Source of the DNA: an uncultured Mycoplasmatota bacterium
Lineage (GTDB): Bacteria > Bacillota_I > Bacilli_A > RF39 > UBA660
Direction of reading: 5' to 3'
DNA length: 14,361 nt
Assembly: GCA_900546245.1 (NCBI GenBank)
Contig: URBY01000030.1
Location: 1-14,361 of the forward strand
Within the stretch, counting starts at the first letter, position 1. The number at the start of each line of letters is the position of its first letter. Shown in pieces: positions 1 to 6,599 of this stretch. The notes below the pieces were generated by a model. That model ran no database searches, was not told the origin of the DNA, and saw nothing but the letters and a program-made list of their open reading frames with translations. A program made the translations under genes and the position numbers.

Positions 1-30
1 AAAAAAATCAATCCTAATTTAGAATTGATT
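1..30 (-). terminator. Rho-independent terminator of the tRNA-Thr unit
   Basis: A 7-bp inverted repeat (AATCAAT at 6-12 with ATTGATT at 24-30) carries a short inner pairing. Read on the minus strand it is followed by a run of at least 7 T at the window edge. It lies about 48 nt past the tRNA 3' end and is the natural end of that transcript. The stem is AT-only, so it depends on the U-tract. Being almost symmetrical, it could also serve a gene off the left edge. Confidence 0.6.
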
Positions 31-41
31 GTCTATTTATT

Positions 42-65
42 CTCGATACTTATAAAAAGTTCGAG
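42..65 (-). other. Hairpin between tRNA and terminator
   Basis: CTCGA (42-46) pairs with TCGAG (61-65). After one bulged base (47), ACTT (48-51) pairs with AAGT (57-60) around an ATAAA loop. It has no U-tract on either strand, so it is not a classic terminator. It lies in the 3' trailer of the tRNA transcript and might block exonucleases or direct 3' processing; that role is inference. Confidence 0.4.
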
Positions 66-77
66 CGGATTTCCCTA

Positions 78-154
78 TGGTGCTGAAAGCAGGAATTGAA
101 CCCGCAACCTACTGATTACGATTCAGTTGCTCTACCAACTTGAGCTATTTCAGC
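78..154 (-). tRNA. tRNA-Thr (anticodon CGU), CCA encoded
   Basis: The minus strand folds into a full cloverleaf. The acceptor is GCTGAAA (88-82 pairs with 154-148) with discriminator A and genomic CCA at 80-78. The D stem is GCTC/GAGC, the anticodon stem ACTGA/TCAGT and the T stem GCGGG/CCTGC with the TTCAATT loop. The seven-base anticodon loop ATCGTAA puts CGT at positions 34-36, after the invariant U33, so it reads the Thr codon ACG. This is the rare wobble-specific Thr isoacceptor in an AT-rich genome. It has its own promoter (202-230) and terminator (1-30), and its 5' leader is a tandem repeat. Confidence 0.96.
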
Positions 155-198
155 ATTTCAAGCATTTCAATCATTTCATACATTTCAAACATTACAAA
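154..198 (-). repeat. Five 9-bp tandem repeats forming the tRNA leader
   Basis: On the plus strand the units are CATTTCAAG, CATTTCAAT, CATTTCATA, CATTTCAAA and CATTACAAA (154-162, 163-171, 172-180, 181-189, 190-198). The first base of the array is the first nucleotide of the tRNA. Read as RNA, the units carry TGAAATG cores that resemble the tRNA acceptor 5' strand (CTGAAAT). With the promoter at 202-230 the array would make up nearly the whole leader that RNase P must remove. Confidence 0.85.
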
Positions 199-201
199 AA
201 A

Positions 202-230
202 ATTATAACACAGATATTAAAAAAAGTTAA
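202..230 (-). promoter_or_regulatory. SigA-type promoter for tRNA-Thr
   Basis: On the minus strand TTAACT (230-225) and TATAAT (207-202) are separated by exactly 17 nt. The -35 matches 4 of 6 consensus bases and the -10 is perfect. Initiation near position 195 would give a leader of about 40 nt. The -35 overlaps the stop region of the upstream Smr gene, so the tRNA may also receive read-through from that operon. Confidence 0.7.
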
Positions 231-496
231 TCTATTTTTAGATCAACTGTGATAGTTCCAATATTTGGAACATTAAGTTTAAAATTAATAACATTCTTAT
301 TTCTTTTTAAACATTTATATACTTCATCTTTTACTATTCCTTGTCCAATTCCATGAATAATAACTACTCTTTTATTTTTTAATTTTATACTATCGTTTAT
401 AAATTCTTCTGTTTTTATTCTAGCACATACTCTATCCATACCATGTAAATCTATACTAGGTAAAAAATCTATAAATGGATCAATTATTTTTTTCAT
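227..496 (-). CDS. Stand-alone Smr domain protein
   Basis: This 89-residue protein is essentially only a small MutS-related (Smr) domain. The two family hallmarks are present: the IDLHGM motif at residues 15-20 and the HGxGxG loop (HGIGQG) at 48-53, preceded by the hydrophobic strand VVII. Smr domains bind nucleic acid and many are endonucleases. In bacteria they occur at the C-terminus of MutS2 or as short free proteins, some of which act on RNA of stalled ribosomes. No MutS2 core is present here. I chose ATG at 496, which follows AGAGG; a TTG at 505 would give three more residues but leaves only 3 nt after AGAGG. The ORF overlaps the end of the upstream kinase-like gene by 17 nt, so the two are translated from one message. 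The exact substrate is unknown. Confidence 0.85.
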   Translation of the reverse strand: MKKIIDPFIDFLPSIDLHGMDRVCARIKTEEFINDSIKLKNKRVVIIHGIGQGIVKDEVYKCLKRNKNVINFKLNVPNIGTITVDLKID

Positions 497-1364
497 AAAT
501 ATCAAGTACCTCTTTTATATTGAATGTTTGTTTTCCATTATCTGATAAAAATTTAGATATCGTTGATATTTTTACTGTTTTATCTAATGTATAATCTTTA
601 TTAATACAATATATAAATGTAGAAATAAACATATCATAACTACTTTTTGATACTTTATTTTTATCTCCCATTTTAGGGATTATGCTAATTAAATTATTAT
701 TTTGAAACAAACATCCTACTTCTTCAATATATATTATTATTTTACCAGAAAATAGTCTTTTTGTCCTGCTATATAATTCAATTATACTATTTTTATTTGC
801 AATATTTAAATTTATTCCTGTAAGTACTTGTGCATATTTAAGTGGAATTATTATATAATCTGATAGTTTACATACCTTTATTGCATCTTCACTTATTTCT
901 TTTAAATCTGTTATTATTTTCGTACTTCTAAATTTACTTTTTATATTTAATATAAACTCTAAATTATAAATTGTACTATAAACTACATTTGGAATAAAAT
1001 TAATACTTCTTATTAATTCATATTTATCATTATTTTTTAAAGAAAGAATTGTTTTTGAATTATTTTTTGTATTTCTAATTACATATTTATTATTTGTTTT
1101 TTTACTTAATATATTTACATAATCAGACTTTATTTTATTTGAATGAAGAAAATTAATTATTTCTTTTCCTTCAATATCATTTCCAACACATGAAAAGTAA
1201 TATACATTTAAATCATATTTACTTAGAACTATTGGTACATTTAATATATTTCCTATACTTTTGGTTATATTATTTATTGTATATTCATTATTTTCTTTTA
1301 AAAATGTATTTAAAAAAATATTTAAATTATAATTTAAATCACCAATTACTATTATATTATTCAT
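480..1364 (-). CDS. Degenerate PfkB/ribokinase-family protein
   Basis: This 294-residue protein has PfkB-fold landmarks in order: an N-terminal strand IIVIGDLN (4-11), VGNDIEGKE (60-68, equivalent to the usual VGxDxxG), a segment LSDYIIIPLKYAQVLTG (167-183, like the NxxE...LTG region) and KIIIYIEEVGCLF near 208-220. The signature that normally reads DTTGAGDxF is here SKSSYDMF: the catalytic-position Asp (about D244) is kept but the glycines of the anion hole are gone. The N-terminal GG-N motif is also eroded. It may have lost kinase activity or work on an unusual substrate. I chose ATG at 1364, preceded by GGTGA at 5-6 nt; GTG-like or TTG starts upstream are weaker. It is coupled to the Smr gene (17-nt overlap). 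Confidence 0.72.
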   Translation of the reverse strand: MNNIIVIGDLNYNLNIFLNTFLKENNEYTINNITKSIGNILNVPIVLSKYDLNVYYFSCVGNDIEGKEIINFLHSNKIKSDYVNILSKKTNNKYVIRNTKNNSKTILSLKNNDKYELIRSINFIPNVVYSTIYNLEFILNIKSKFRSTKIITDLKEISEDAIKVCKLSDYIIIPLKYAQVLTGINLNIANKNSIIELYSRTKRLFSGKIIIYIEEVGCLFQNNNLISIIPKMGDKNKVSKSSYDMFISTFIYCINKDYTLDKTVKISTISKFLSDNGKQTFNIKEVLDIYEKNN

Positions 1365-1395
1365 ATTCTTCACCATTTTTAGTATAACCAAAGAA

Positions 1396-1415
1396 AAAAG
1401 AGCTTATGCTCTTTT
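1396..1415 (-). terminator. Terminator between the miniprotein and the kinase-like gene
   Basis: A perfect 8-bp stem (AAAAGAGC with GCTCTTTT, 1396-1403 and 1408-1415) has a 4-nt loop and a T-run on the minus strand at 1399-1394. The TAA of the 43-residue ORF lies in its loop (1404-1406). The downstream kinase-like gene starts only about 30 nt later, and I see only a poor promoter there (TATACT at 1386-1381 with no -35). The hairpin may therefore act as a partial terminator or attenuator. Confidence 0.75.
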
Positions 1416-1535
1416 ATAATTAAAATAATGATTATTATCAAAACTACATTGATTTTTTTCCATAATAGAAAAAATGTATTCTAACATTTTATTTGTTATT
1501 GTAAATGGTGAAATATAATTATTCATAAACATCAT
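1404..1535 (-). CDS. 43-residue miniprotein resembling the Fic N-terminal segment
   Basis: This small frame was found by reading the gap between the kinase-like gene and ppdK. It encodes 43 residues; the core YISPFTITNKMLEYIFSIME (about residues 7-26) resembles the opening helix of Fic-family AMPylating enzymes, which typically read P[FY]xITxKxLxLxxEIxE. The rest of a Fic protein, including the HxFxxGNGRxxR catalytic motif, is absent. It is therefore either a remnant or a small protein derived from that segment. It has its own promoter (1553-1581) and a terminator overlapping its stop. Three ATG codons (1535, 1532, 1526) could start it. A GAGATGATG stretch just before the third suggests 1526 is also possible, giving 40 residues. 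The Fic link rests on recognition of a short motif only. Confidence 0.55.
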   Translation of the reverse strand: MMFMNNYISPFTITNKMLEYIFSIMEKNQCSFDNNHYFNYKRA

Positions 1536-1552
1536 CTCATTTTTTTACTTAT

Positions 1553-1581
1553 ATTATACTATAATACTATCATTTAACCAA
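1553..1581 (-). promoter_or_regulatory. Promoter of the miniprotein / kinase-like / smr unit
   Basis: On the minus strand TTGGTT (1581-1576) and a perfect TATAAT (1558-1553) are 17 nt apart. Transcription would start near 1546, some 10-20 nt before the candidate ATG codons. Two exact 11-bp tandem repeats lie immediately upstream (1588-1609). Confidence 0.7.
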
Positions 1582-1587
1582 TATATC

Positions 1588-1609
1588 TTGCTTAATTCTT
1601 GCTTAATTC
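1588..1609. repeat. Two tandem copies of an 11-bp repeat upstream of a promoter
   Basis: TTGCTTAATTC occurs twice head to tail (1588-1598, 1599-1609) without mismatch. The 11-bp period is about one helical turn, and the repeats sit 7 bp upstream of the -35 box at 1581-1576. This spacing would suit an activator site, but chance or replication slippage is also possible in AT-rich DNA. Confidence 0.5.
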
Positions 1610-1630
1610 CTACTTATATTTTAAATATAA

Positions 1631-1654
1631 AACTAAGACATTTCTATCTTAGTT
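1631..1654 (-). terminator. Terminator of the tdk-ppdK operon
   Basis: AACTAAGA (1631-1638) and TCTTAGTT (1647-1654) form a perfect 8-bp stem with an 8-nt loop. It begins 7 nt after the ppdK stop and is followed on the minus strand by TTTATATTT. Confidence 0.75.
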
Positions 1655-1660
1655 CATAAT

Positions 1661-4258
1661 CTATTTACTATTTTTTATATTTGATTGTGCAGATGCTAGT
1701 CTTGCTCCTGGTACTCTAAATGCTGAACAAGAAACATAATCAAGTCCAATTCTATCAAAGTTTTCTATTGATTTTGGATCACCAGCATGTTCACCACATA
1801 CACCAAGTTCAATATTAGGATTAGCGTTTCTTGCCTTTTCTTTTGAAATATTTACAAGTCTTAATACACCTTTTTCATCTACTGATTTAAATGGATCACT
1901 TTCAAATATTTTTTTATCATAATAATCTTTTAAGAATTTACCAGAATCATCTCTTGAGAAACCAAATGTTAACTGTGTTAAATCATTTGTTCCATAACTA
2001 AAGAAGTCACATTCTTTACCTAGTAAATCAGATATTATAATTGCACGAGGAATCTCAATCATTGTTCCTATTTTATATTCAATATCTATATTATTTTCCT
2101 TTAATATTTTATCTGCTTCTGTTTTTATTATATTTTTTACATATTTAAGTTCAACATCATCACCTATTAAAGGTATCATAATATCAACTATTGGATTATT
2201 ACCATTTTTCTTAACATTAACAGCAGCATTTATAACTGCTTTTGTTTGCATAATTGCAATTTCAGGATATGTGATAGCAAGTCTTACTCCTCTATGACCC
2301 ATCATTGGATTAAATTCTTTTAATTCACTAATTCTATCATGAATTTCTTCTAGTGATATATTAAGACTTTCAGCAAGTTCTTTTATTTCACTTTCTTCTT
2401 TTGGTAAGAATTCATGTAAAGGTGGATCAAGATATCTAATAACAACTTTTTCATTATTCATTACTGTAAATAATTTTTCAAAGTCTGATTGTTGATATGG
2501 AAGAATTTTACTTAATGCTTCTTCTCTTTCTTCTTTTGTTTCTGATAAAATCATTCTTCTAAAGTTAAATATTCTTTCTTTTTCAAAGAACATATGCTCT
2601 GTCCTACATAGTCCAATACCTTTAGCACCTAATCTTTTAGCATTTAATGCATCTTTTTCTGAATCAGCATTTGCTCTTACAATTATTCTTGAATATTCAT
2701 TTGTCCAAGACATAAATTCTTCAAATTCGCCTTCTATTACAGCATCTTTTGTTTTTATTTGTCCTTTATACACATTACCAGTATTTCCATCAATTGAGAT
2801 ATAGTCTCCTTCAGTTAAAACGATATCACCAATTTTTAATACTTTTTCTTTTTCCGATGCATATGCATCATTCAAACCACTTACACAGCATTCACCCATT
2901 TGTCTTGCGACTACTGCGGCATGTGATGTCATACCACCTCTAATTGTTAATATACCATTTGCTTTTTTCATTCCTTCAATATCTTCTGGCGATGTTTCAA
3001 GTCTAACTAAAATAGAATCTTCATCTTTTAAATCTTTAGAATTAAAGTATATTTTACCCACTCCTGCACCAGGAGATGCTGCTAAGCCTTTTCCAATAGG
3101 TGTTTTTGTTTTTAAATCTTCTTCATCAAATGATTTATGAAGTAATTGTGAAAGTGTACTTGCATCTACCGATAAAAGAGCCTCTTCTTTTGTTATTAAC
3201 CCTTCTTTTACAAGATCAACTGCTATTTTAACTGCTGCTTTTGCTGTTCTTTTTCCATTTCTAGTTTGAAGTATATATAATTTACCATCTTCTATTGTAA
3301 ATTCCATATCTTGCATATCTTTATAATGTTCTTCTAATTTTTTTGCATATCCATAAAATTCGTTATATAAGTCTTTATTATATTTTTCTAAGTTTTTAAT
3401 TGGATTTGGAGTTCTAATTCCCGCAACTATATCTTCTCCTTGTGCATTAATTAGATATTCCCCAAATAGTTCATTTTCACCAGTTGCTGGATTTCTTGAA
3501 AATGCTACACCACTACCAGATTTTTCATTTAAATTACCATATACCATTTGCTGAACATTAACGGCTGTTCCCCAAGAATATGGAATATTATTCATTTGTC
3601 TATATATATTTGCTCTTTCATTATTCCAAGAATCAAATACGGCTTTTATTGCTTCTATTAATTGATACTTAGTGTCTTGTGGGAATTCTTCTCCTGATAT
3701 TTCTTTATAGATATCTTTAAATTTAAGCACTATTTCTTTCATATCTTCTTTTGTAAATTCTATATCTAATTTAATACCTTTTTCTTTTTTTATTTCATCT
3801 AAGACTCTTTCAAATTTACTTTTATCATATCCTTTAACAACATCAGAAAACATTTGTATAAATCTTCTATATGAATCATATATAAATCTTTTATTTTCTT
3901 CACTAAAACTTTCTACTATTTCGTCATTTAAACCTAAGTTTAATATCGTATCCATCATTCCAGGCATAGATGCTCTAGCACCACTTCTAACAGATACTAA
4001 AAGAGGATTTTTTTTATCACCTAATTTTTTACCAGAACTTTTTTCAAGTTCTTCTAATTTTTCATTTATTTCTTTAATTATTTCATCATTTAATTCTTTA
4101 TTATTTTCATAATAATTATTACATGCATCAGTACTTACTATAAATCCATTTGGAACAGGAAGACCAATTTTAGCCATTTCACAAAGATTTGCGCCTTTTC
4201 CTCCTAGGATATTTCTCATATCTTTATTTCCTTCTTTAAAAGAATATACATATTTCAT
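1661..4258 (-). CDS. ppdK: Pyruvate, phosphate dikinase
   Basis: This cytoplasmic enzyme interconverts ATP + Pi + pyruvate and AMP + PPi + phosphoenolpyruvate. In anaerobes it often serves PPi-linked glycolysis or gluconeogenesis. At 865 residues it is close to the usual 870-880. The N-terminal nucleotide-binding half has GGKGANLCEM (19-28) and SVRSGARASMPGMMDT (89-104). The swivelling domain has the phosphorylated His446 in GGMTSHAAVVAR, with the Thr two residues earlier that regulatory proteins modify. The C-terminal PEP-binding barrel has GLCRTEHMF (549-557), MGHRGVRL (653-660), SYGTNDLTQLTFGFSRDD (754-771) and the catalytic Cys821 in GVCGEHAGDP. ATG at 4258 follows a strong GAGGAGG at 8 nt, which lies in the last codons of tdk. 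Only 3 nt separate the genes, so they are coupled. No key residue appears missing. Confidence 0.98.
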   Translation of the reverse strand: MKYVYSFKEGNKDMRNILGGKGANLCEMAKIGLPVPNGFIVSTDACNNYYENNKELNDEIIKEINEKLEELEKSSGKKLGDKKNPLLVSVRSGARASMPGMMDTILNLGLNDEIVESFSEENKRFIYDSYRRFIQMFSDVVKGYDKSKFERVLDEIKKEKGIKLDIEFTKEDMKEIVLKFKDIYKEISGEEFPQDTKYQLIEAIKAVFDSWNNERANIYRQMNNIPYSWGTAVNVQQMVYGNLNEKSGSGVAFSRNPATGENELFGEYLINAQGEDIVAGIRTPNPIKNLEKYNKDLYNEFYGYAKKLEEHYKDMQDMEFTIEDGKLYILQTRNGKRTAKAAVKIAVDLVKEGLITKEEALLSVDASTLSQLLHKSFDEEDLKTKTPIGKGLAASPGAGVGKIYFNSKDLKDEDSILVRLETSPEDIEGMKKANGILTIRGGMTSHAAVVARQMGECCVSGLNDAYASEKEKVLKIGDIVLTEGDYISIDGNTGNVYKGQIKTKDAVIEGEFEEFMSWTNEYSRIIVRANADSEKDALNAKRLGAKGIGLCRTEHMFFEKERIFNFRRMILSETKEEREEALSKILPYQQSDFEKLFTVMNNEKVVIRYLDPPLHEFLPKEESEIKELAESLNISLEEIHDRISELKEFNPMMGHRGVRLAITYPEIAIMQTKAVINAAVNVKKNGNNPIVDIMIPLIGDDVELKYVKNIIKTEADKILKENNIDIEYKIGTMIEIPRAIIISDLLGKECDFFSYGTNDLTQLTFGFSRDDSGKFLKDYYDKKIFESDPFKSVDEKGVLRLVNISKEKARNANPNIELGVCGEHAGDPKSIENFDRIGLDYVSCSAFRVPGARLASAQSNIKNSK

Positions 4259-4261
4259 AAT

Positions 4262-4849
4262 TTATTCCTCCTCGTACTTTCTTTTTTCATCTAAATAACA
4301 TTTACCACATAATGGTATATATTTTACATTACTAACTGAACCATCTATTAAATTAGTATCTCCTTTTAATGTAAATTTATCATTTATAAATCTTGCATTA
4401 AATTTTGCTCTTTTACCACATCTACATATAGTTATTAATTCATCTAATTCATCAGATAATTCTAAAAGTCTTTTACTTCCAGTAAATAACTTACTTTGAA
4501 AATCAGTTTTTAGTCCATAACATATAACAGGAATATTATAATATTTTGTTATATAGTATAATTCATCAACTTGTTTTTCACTCAAGAACTGTGCTTCATC
4601 AACTAAAATACATGATATTTCATCTAATTTATTATAATATTTTTCAATAGATTCATTTTCTTTTAAAAGAATATCTACTTTTCTTTTAAGACCAATTCTT
4701 GATTCTAAACAGTTATTTCCTTTTGTATCTATTTCTGACTTTATTACAATTACCTTTTTATTATTTTGTTCATAATTATAAGCAACTTGCATTAATGCAG
4801 AACTTTTTCCGCAGTTCATTGCTCCATATCTAAAATATAGTTTCGACAT
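4262..4849 (-). CDS. tdk: Thymidine kinase (class II)
   Basis: This enzyme phosphorylates thymidine to dTMP in pyrimidine salvage. The 195-residue protein has the family length and all landmarks: P-loop GAMNCGKSS (9-17), DEAQF (84-88, with the catalytic Glu85), and the zinc site formed by Cys142/Cys144 and Cys181/Cys184. Between these lies the lasso loop, and YIPLC (177-181) precedes the last cysteine pair and holds the Tyr that contacts the thymidine base. I prefer ATG at 4849, preceded by AGGGTGG at 5 nt. GTG at 4858 would add three residues but leaves almost no space after AGG. It is the first gene of a two-gene unit with ppdK; the pairing is not an obvious pathway link and may reflect only shared expression. 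Confidence 0.97.
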   Translation of the reverse strand: MSKLYFRYGAMNCGKSSALMQVAYNYEQNNKKVIVIKSEIDTKGNNCLESRIGLKRKVDILLKENESIEKYYNKLDEISCILVDEAQFLSEKQVDELYYITKYYNIPVICYGLKTDFQSKLFTGSKRLLELSDELDELITICRCGKRAKFNARFINDKFTLKGDTNLIDGSVSNVKYIPLCGKCYLDEKRKYEEE

Positions 4850-4866
4850 TTTATCCACCCTACCTT

Positions 4867-4872
4867 ATTATA
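4867..4872 (-). promoter_or_regulatory. -10 box of the tdk-ppdK promoter
   Basis: A perfect TATAAT lies on the minus strand about 18 nt before the tdk ATG, downstream of the xerD terminator. The -35 position (around 4889-4895) falls inside the palindrome at 4885-4906 and is a poor match (TGTAAA with a 16-nt spacer). Either the promoter is weak or it needs help. Confidence 0.5.
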
Positions 4873-4884
4873 CCAAAATAAAAA

Positions 4885-4906
4885 TGTATTTACATTTGTA
4901 AATACA
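4885..4906 (-). terminator. xerD terminator: perfect 10-bp palindrome overlapping the tdk -35 region
   Basis: TGTATTTACA (4885-4894) and TGTAAATACA (4897-4906) form a perfect inverted repeat with a 2-nt centre. On the minus strand it is followed by TTTTTATTTT, as expected of a terminator 20 nt after the xerD stop. It also covers the -35 area of the tdk promoter, so it could double as an operator. The 2-nt loop means the RNA hairpin must open one or more pairs. Confidence 0.65.
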
Positions 4907-4926
4907 CTTATTTTACACTTTTTAAC

Positions 4927-5817
4927 TTATCTTTTATTTCTAGGATGACACTTTAAATATACTTCTCTTAAATGTTCATTACTTACATGTGTATATATTT
5001 CTGTTGATGATAATGATGCATGACCAAGTAAGTCCTGAACAACAAGTAAATCACAACCATTATCTAATAAATGTGTTGCGAATGTATGTCTAAACATATG
5101 AGGAGTAATATTTAGTTTAATACTTGTTCTTTTTATAATATCATCTATTATTTGTTCTACCCTTCTTGTTGTAAGTTTTTCACTTTTTTTACCAACTATT
5201 AAATAATCACTTTTAACACCATCAAGTAATAAGTTTCTTCCTTCTTTTAAATATAAATTAATATATTCAAGAGCGTAATCCCCGAATGATACTAATCTTT
5301 CTTTACTACCTTTACCAAATATTAATATATTTTTATTACTAAAATCAATATCTTTTAATTTTATATTAACGAGTTCTGATACTCTAACTCCTGATGCATA
5401 TAATACTTCTAAAATTACTCTTTCTCTTTGTCCTTCTTTAGTTTTTATATTAGGAACATTTAATATTTCTTCCATATTATTATAATTTATAAATTTTGGT
5501 ATTCTTTTTTCCTTTTTAGGACTTGATACAAGTAAAAATGGATTTGATTCAACTTTATTATTTAATACTAAATATTTATAAAATGTTCTAAGTGAACTTA
5601 ATTTTCTTGATATAGTAGATTTTGCATCATTTTTTTTATTTAAATATATTACATATTCTTTCGCTTCATTATAATCCATATTTTTATAATTTATTTTATT
5701 ACTTAAAATAAATGAATTATACTCATTTAAATCTTTTTTATAATTATTACATGTAAAATCTGAATAATTTCTTTGATATTTTAAATATTCTATAAATTTA
5801 TCTATTTCTTTTTCCAT
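4927..5817 (-). CDS. xerD: Tyrosine recombinase, XerC/XerD type
   Basis: This is a complete 296-residue site-specific recombinase. An N-terminal SAM-like core-binding domain spans about 1-90 (FIEYLKYQRNYSDFTCNNY). The catalytic domain has the full R-K-H-R-H-Y set: Arg145 in ASGVRVSEL, Lys169 in FGKGSKER, His240 and Arg243 in HMFRHTFATHLL, His266 in LLGHASLSSTEIYTH and the nucleophile Tyr275. Length, lack of extra domains and the LGHASLSSTEIYTH block match chromosomal Xer enzymes that resolve dimers at dif, rather than phage integrases. I see no att or dif-like site beside it. XerD versus XerC cannot be settled from the sequence alone. ATG at 5817 follows GGTGAT at about 5 nt. It is flanked by terminators on both sides, so it may depend on read-through from the gene upstream. 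Confidence 0.9.
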   Translation of the reverse strand: MEKEIDKFIEYLKYQRNYSDFTCNNYKKDLNEYNSFILSNKINYKNMDYNEAKEYVIYLNKKNDAKSTISRKLSSLRTFYKYLVLNNKVESNPFLLVSSPKKEKRIPKFINYNNMEEILNVPNIKTKEGQRERVILEVLYASGVRVSELVNIKLKDIDFSNKNILIFGKGSKERLVSFGDYALEYINLYLKEGRNLLLDGVKSDYLIVGKKSEKLTTRRVEQIIDDIIKRTSIKLNITPHMFRHTFATHLLDNGCDLLVVQDLLGHASLSSTEIYTHVSNEHLREVYLKCHPRNKR

Positions 5818-5833
5818 AATATCACCACTAATT

Positions 5834-5860
5834 AAAAGAAGTTTAAATTTTAAACCTCTT
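5834..5860 (-). terminator. Terminator after the 244-residue gene
   Basis: AAGAGGTTTAA pairs with TTAAACTTCTT with one G-U pair on the minus strand, followed by TTTTAATT. It sits between the unknown gene and xerD, only 17 nt before the xerD ATG. No separate xerD promoter is evident, so termination is probably incomplete. Confidence 0.6.
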
Positions 5861-5861
5861 A

Positions 5862-6596
5862 TTACTTTAATTTTCTAACTTTATTCCCATCGGTTGAATC
5901 ATATAACATATCAAGTTCAGTCATCTTTTCATCAATATCAAGATAATTGTTATTCATAATATTACTAACAAAATCATCTGTATAATCATTTTCATCAGTT
6001 ATATCACTTGATTCATCTATTTTAACTAATAAATATTTTGCTTTTTCAATAATTGATAATACTTTTTCTTTTTCTGAAAGAGGTATAATTTTAGCTCTTT
6101 CATTTAAATTAATACTTTTAAAGAAATAAAGAACAAAATTTCTAAAAGCTTTATAATCTGTACTAAAATAATTACGTAATATATCTAAATAATTTCCATT
6201 TTTTTGTATTGCTCTATGTATTTTTACAATTGGTATACTACTTGCGTTTGGACTTAATAAACACTTATTCAAATTACATTTACAAACTAAATATTCATCT
6301 ATTCTACTAGGGTTTATCTTTTTTATTTTTTCAAATATTATATCAAAATTATCAGTATCAAGAATAGCTCTTACATTATAATACGCTAAATCATATCTAT
6401 TACCTTTCGATGATTCAATATATAAATTAGGATCAAAATTATTTTCTAATAATCTCCTTTTAATTGCATAAGAATAAAGGAAATATGATGTAAAATCATC
6501 TATTTCCTCCATGCTTCCAGAAAGTAGCTTTATTTTATTGTTTTTGTATTCAACATATAGTGTATAATTTTTTCTTACATTCTTAGTATTTTTCAT
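5862..6596 (-). CDS. Protein of unknown function, 244 residues
   Basis: I do not recognise this protein. It has no signal peptide or membrane segment and looks cytoplasmic. The middle has a cysteine cluster CKCNLNKC (Cys105, Cys107, Cys112), which could bind a metal but lacks a clear fourth ligand. A hydrophobic/aromatic stretch, FRNFVLYFF, lies at 151-159. The C-terminal third is acidic (SSDITDENDYTDD near 196-208) and then ends basic (KVRKLK). It starts 3 nt after the stop of the membrane-anchored 364-residue protein with only a weak ribosome site (GGTAAG), so translation is probably coupled to that gene and their jobs may be related. A terminator follows at 5834-5860. Confidence 0.8.
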   Translation of the reverse strand: MKNTKNVRKNYTLYVEYKNNKIKLLSGSMEEIDDFTSYFLYSYAIKRRLLENNFDPNLYIESSKGNRYDLAYYNVRAILDTDNFDIIFEKIKKINPSRIDEYLVCKCNLNKCLLSPNASSIPIVKIHRAIQKNGNYLDILRNYFSTDYKAFRNFVLYFFKSINLNERAKIIPLSEKEKVLSIIEKAKYLLVKIDESSDITDENDYTDDFVSNIMNNNYLDIDEKMTELDMLYDSTDGNKVRKLK

Positions 6597-6599
6597 AGG

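Noticed and set aside
78..154. Integration of a mobile element at the tRNA-Thr gene, with xerD as integrase
   Set aside because: The recombinase is nearly 5 kb away among housekeeping genes, has the features of chromosomal Xer proteins, and no duplicate of the tRNA 3' end was seen in the window.
480..482. Possible use of TGA as tryptophan (genetic code 4)
   Set aside because: TGA ends the kinase-like frame and the 52-residue frame at places where the next gene or the terminator fits, and tryptophan in the large proteins is written TGG.
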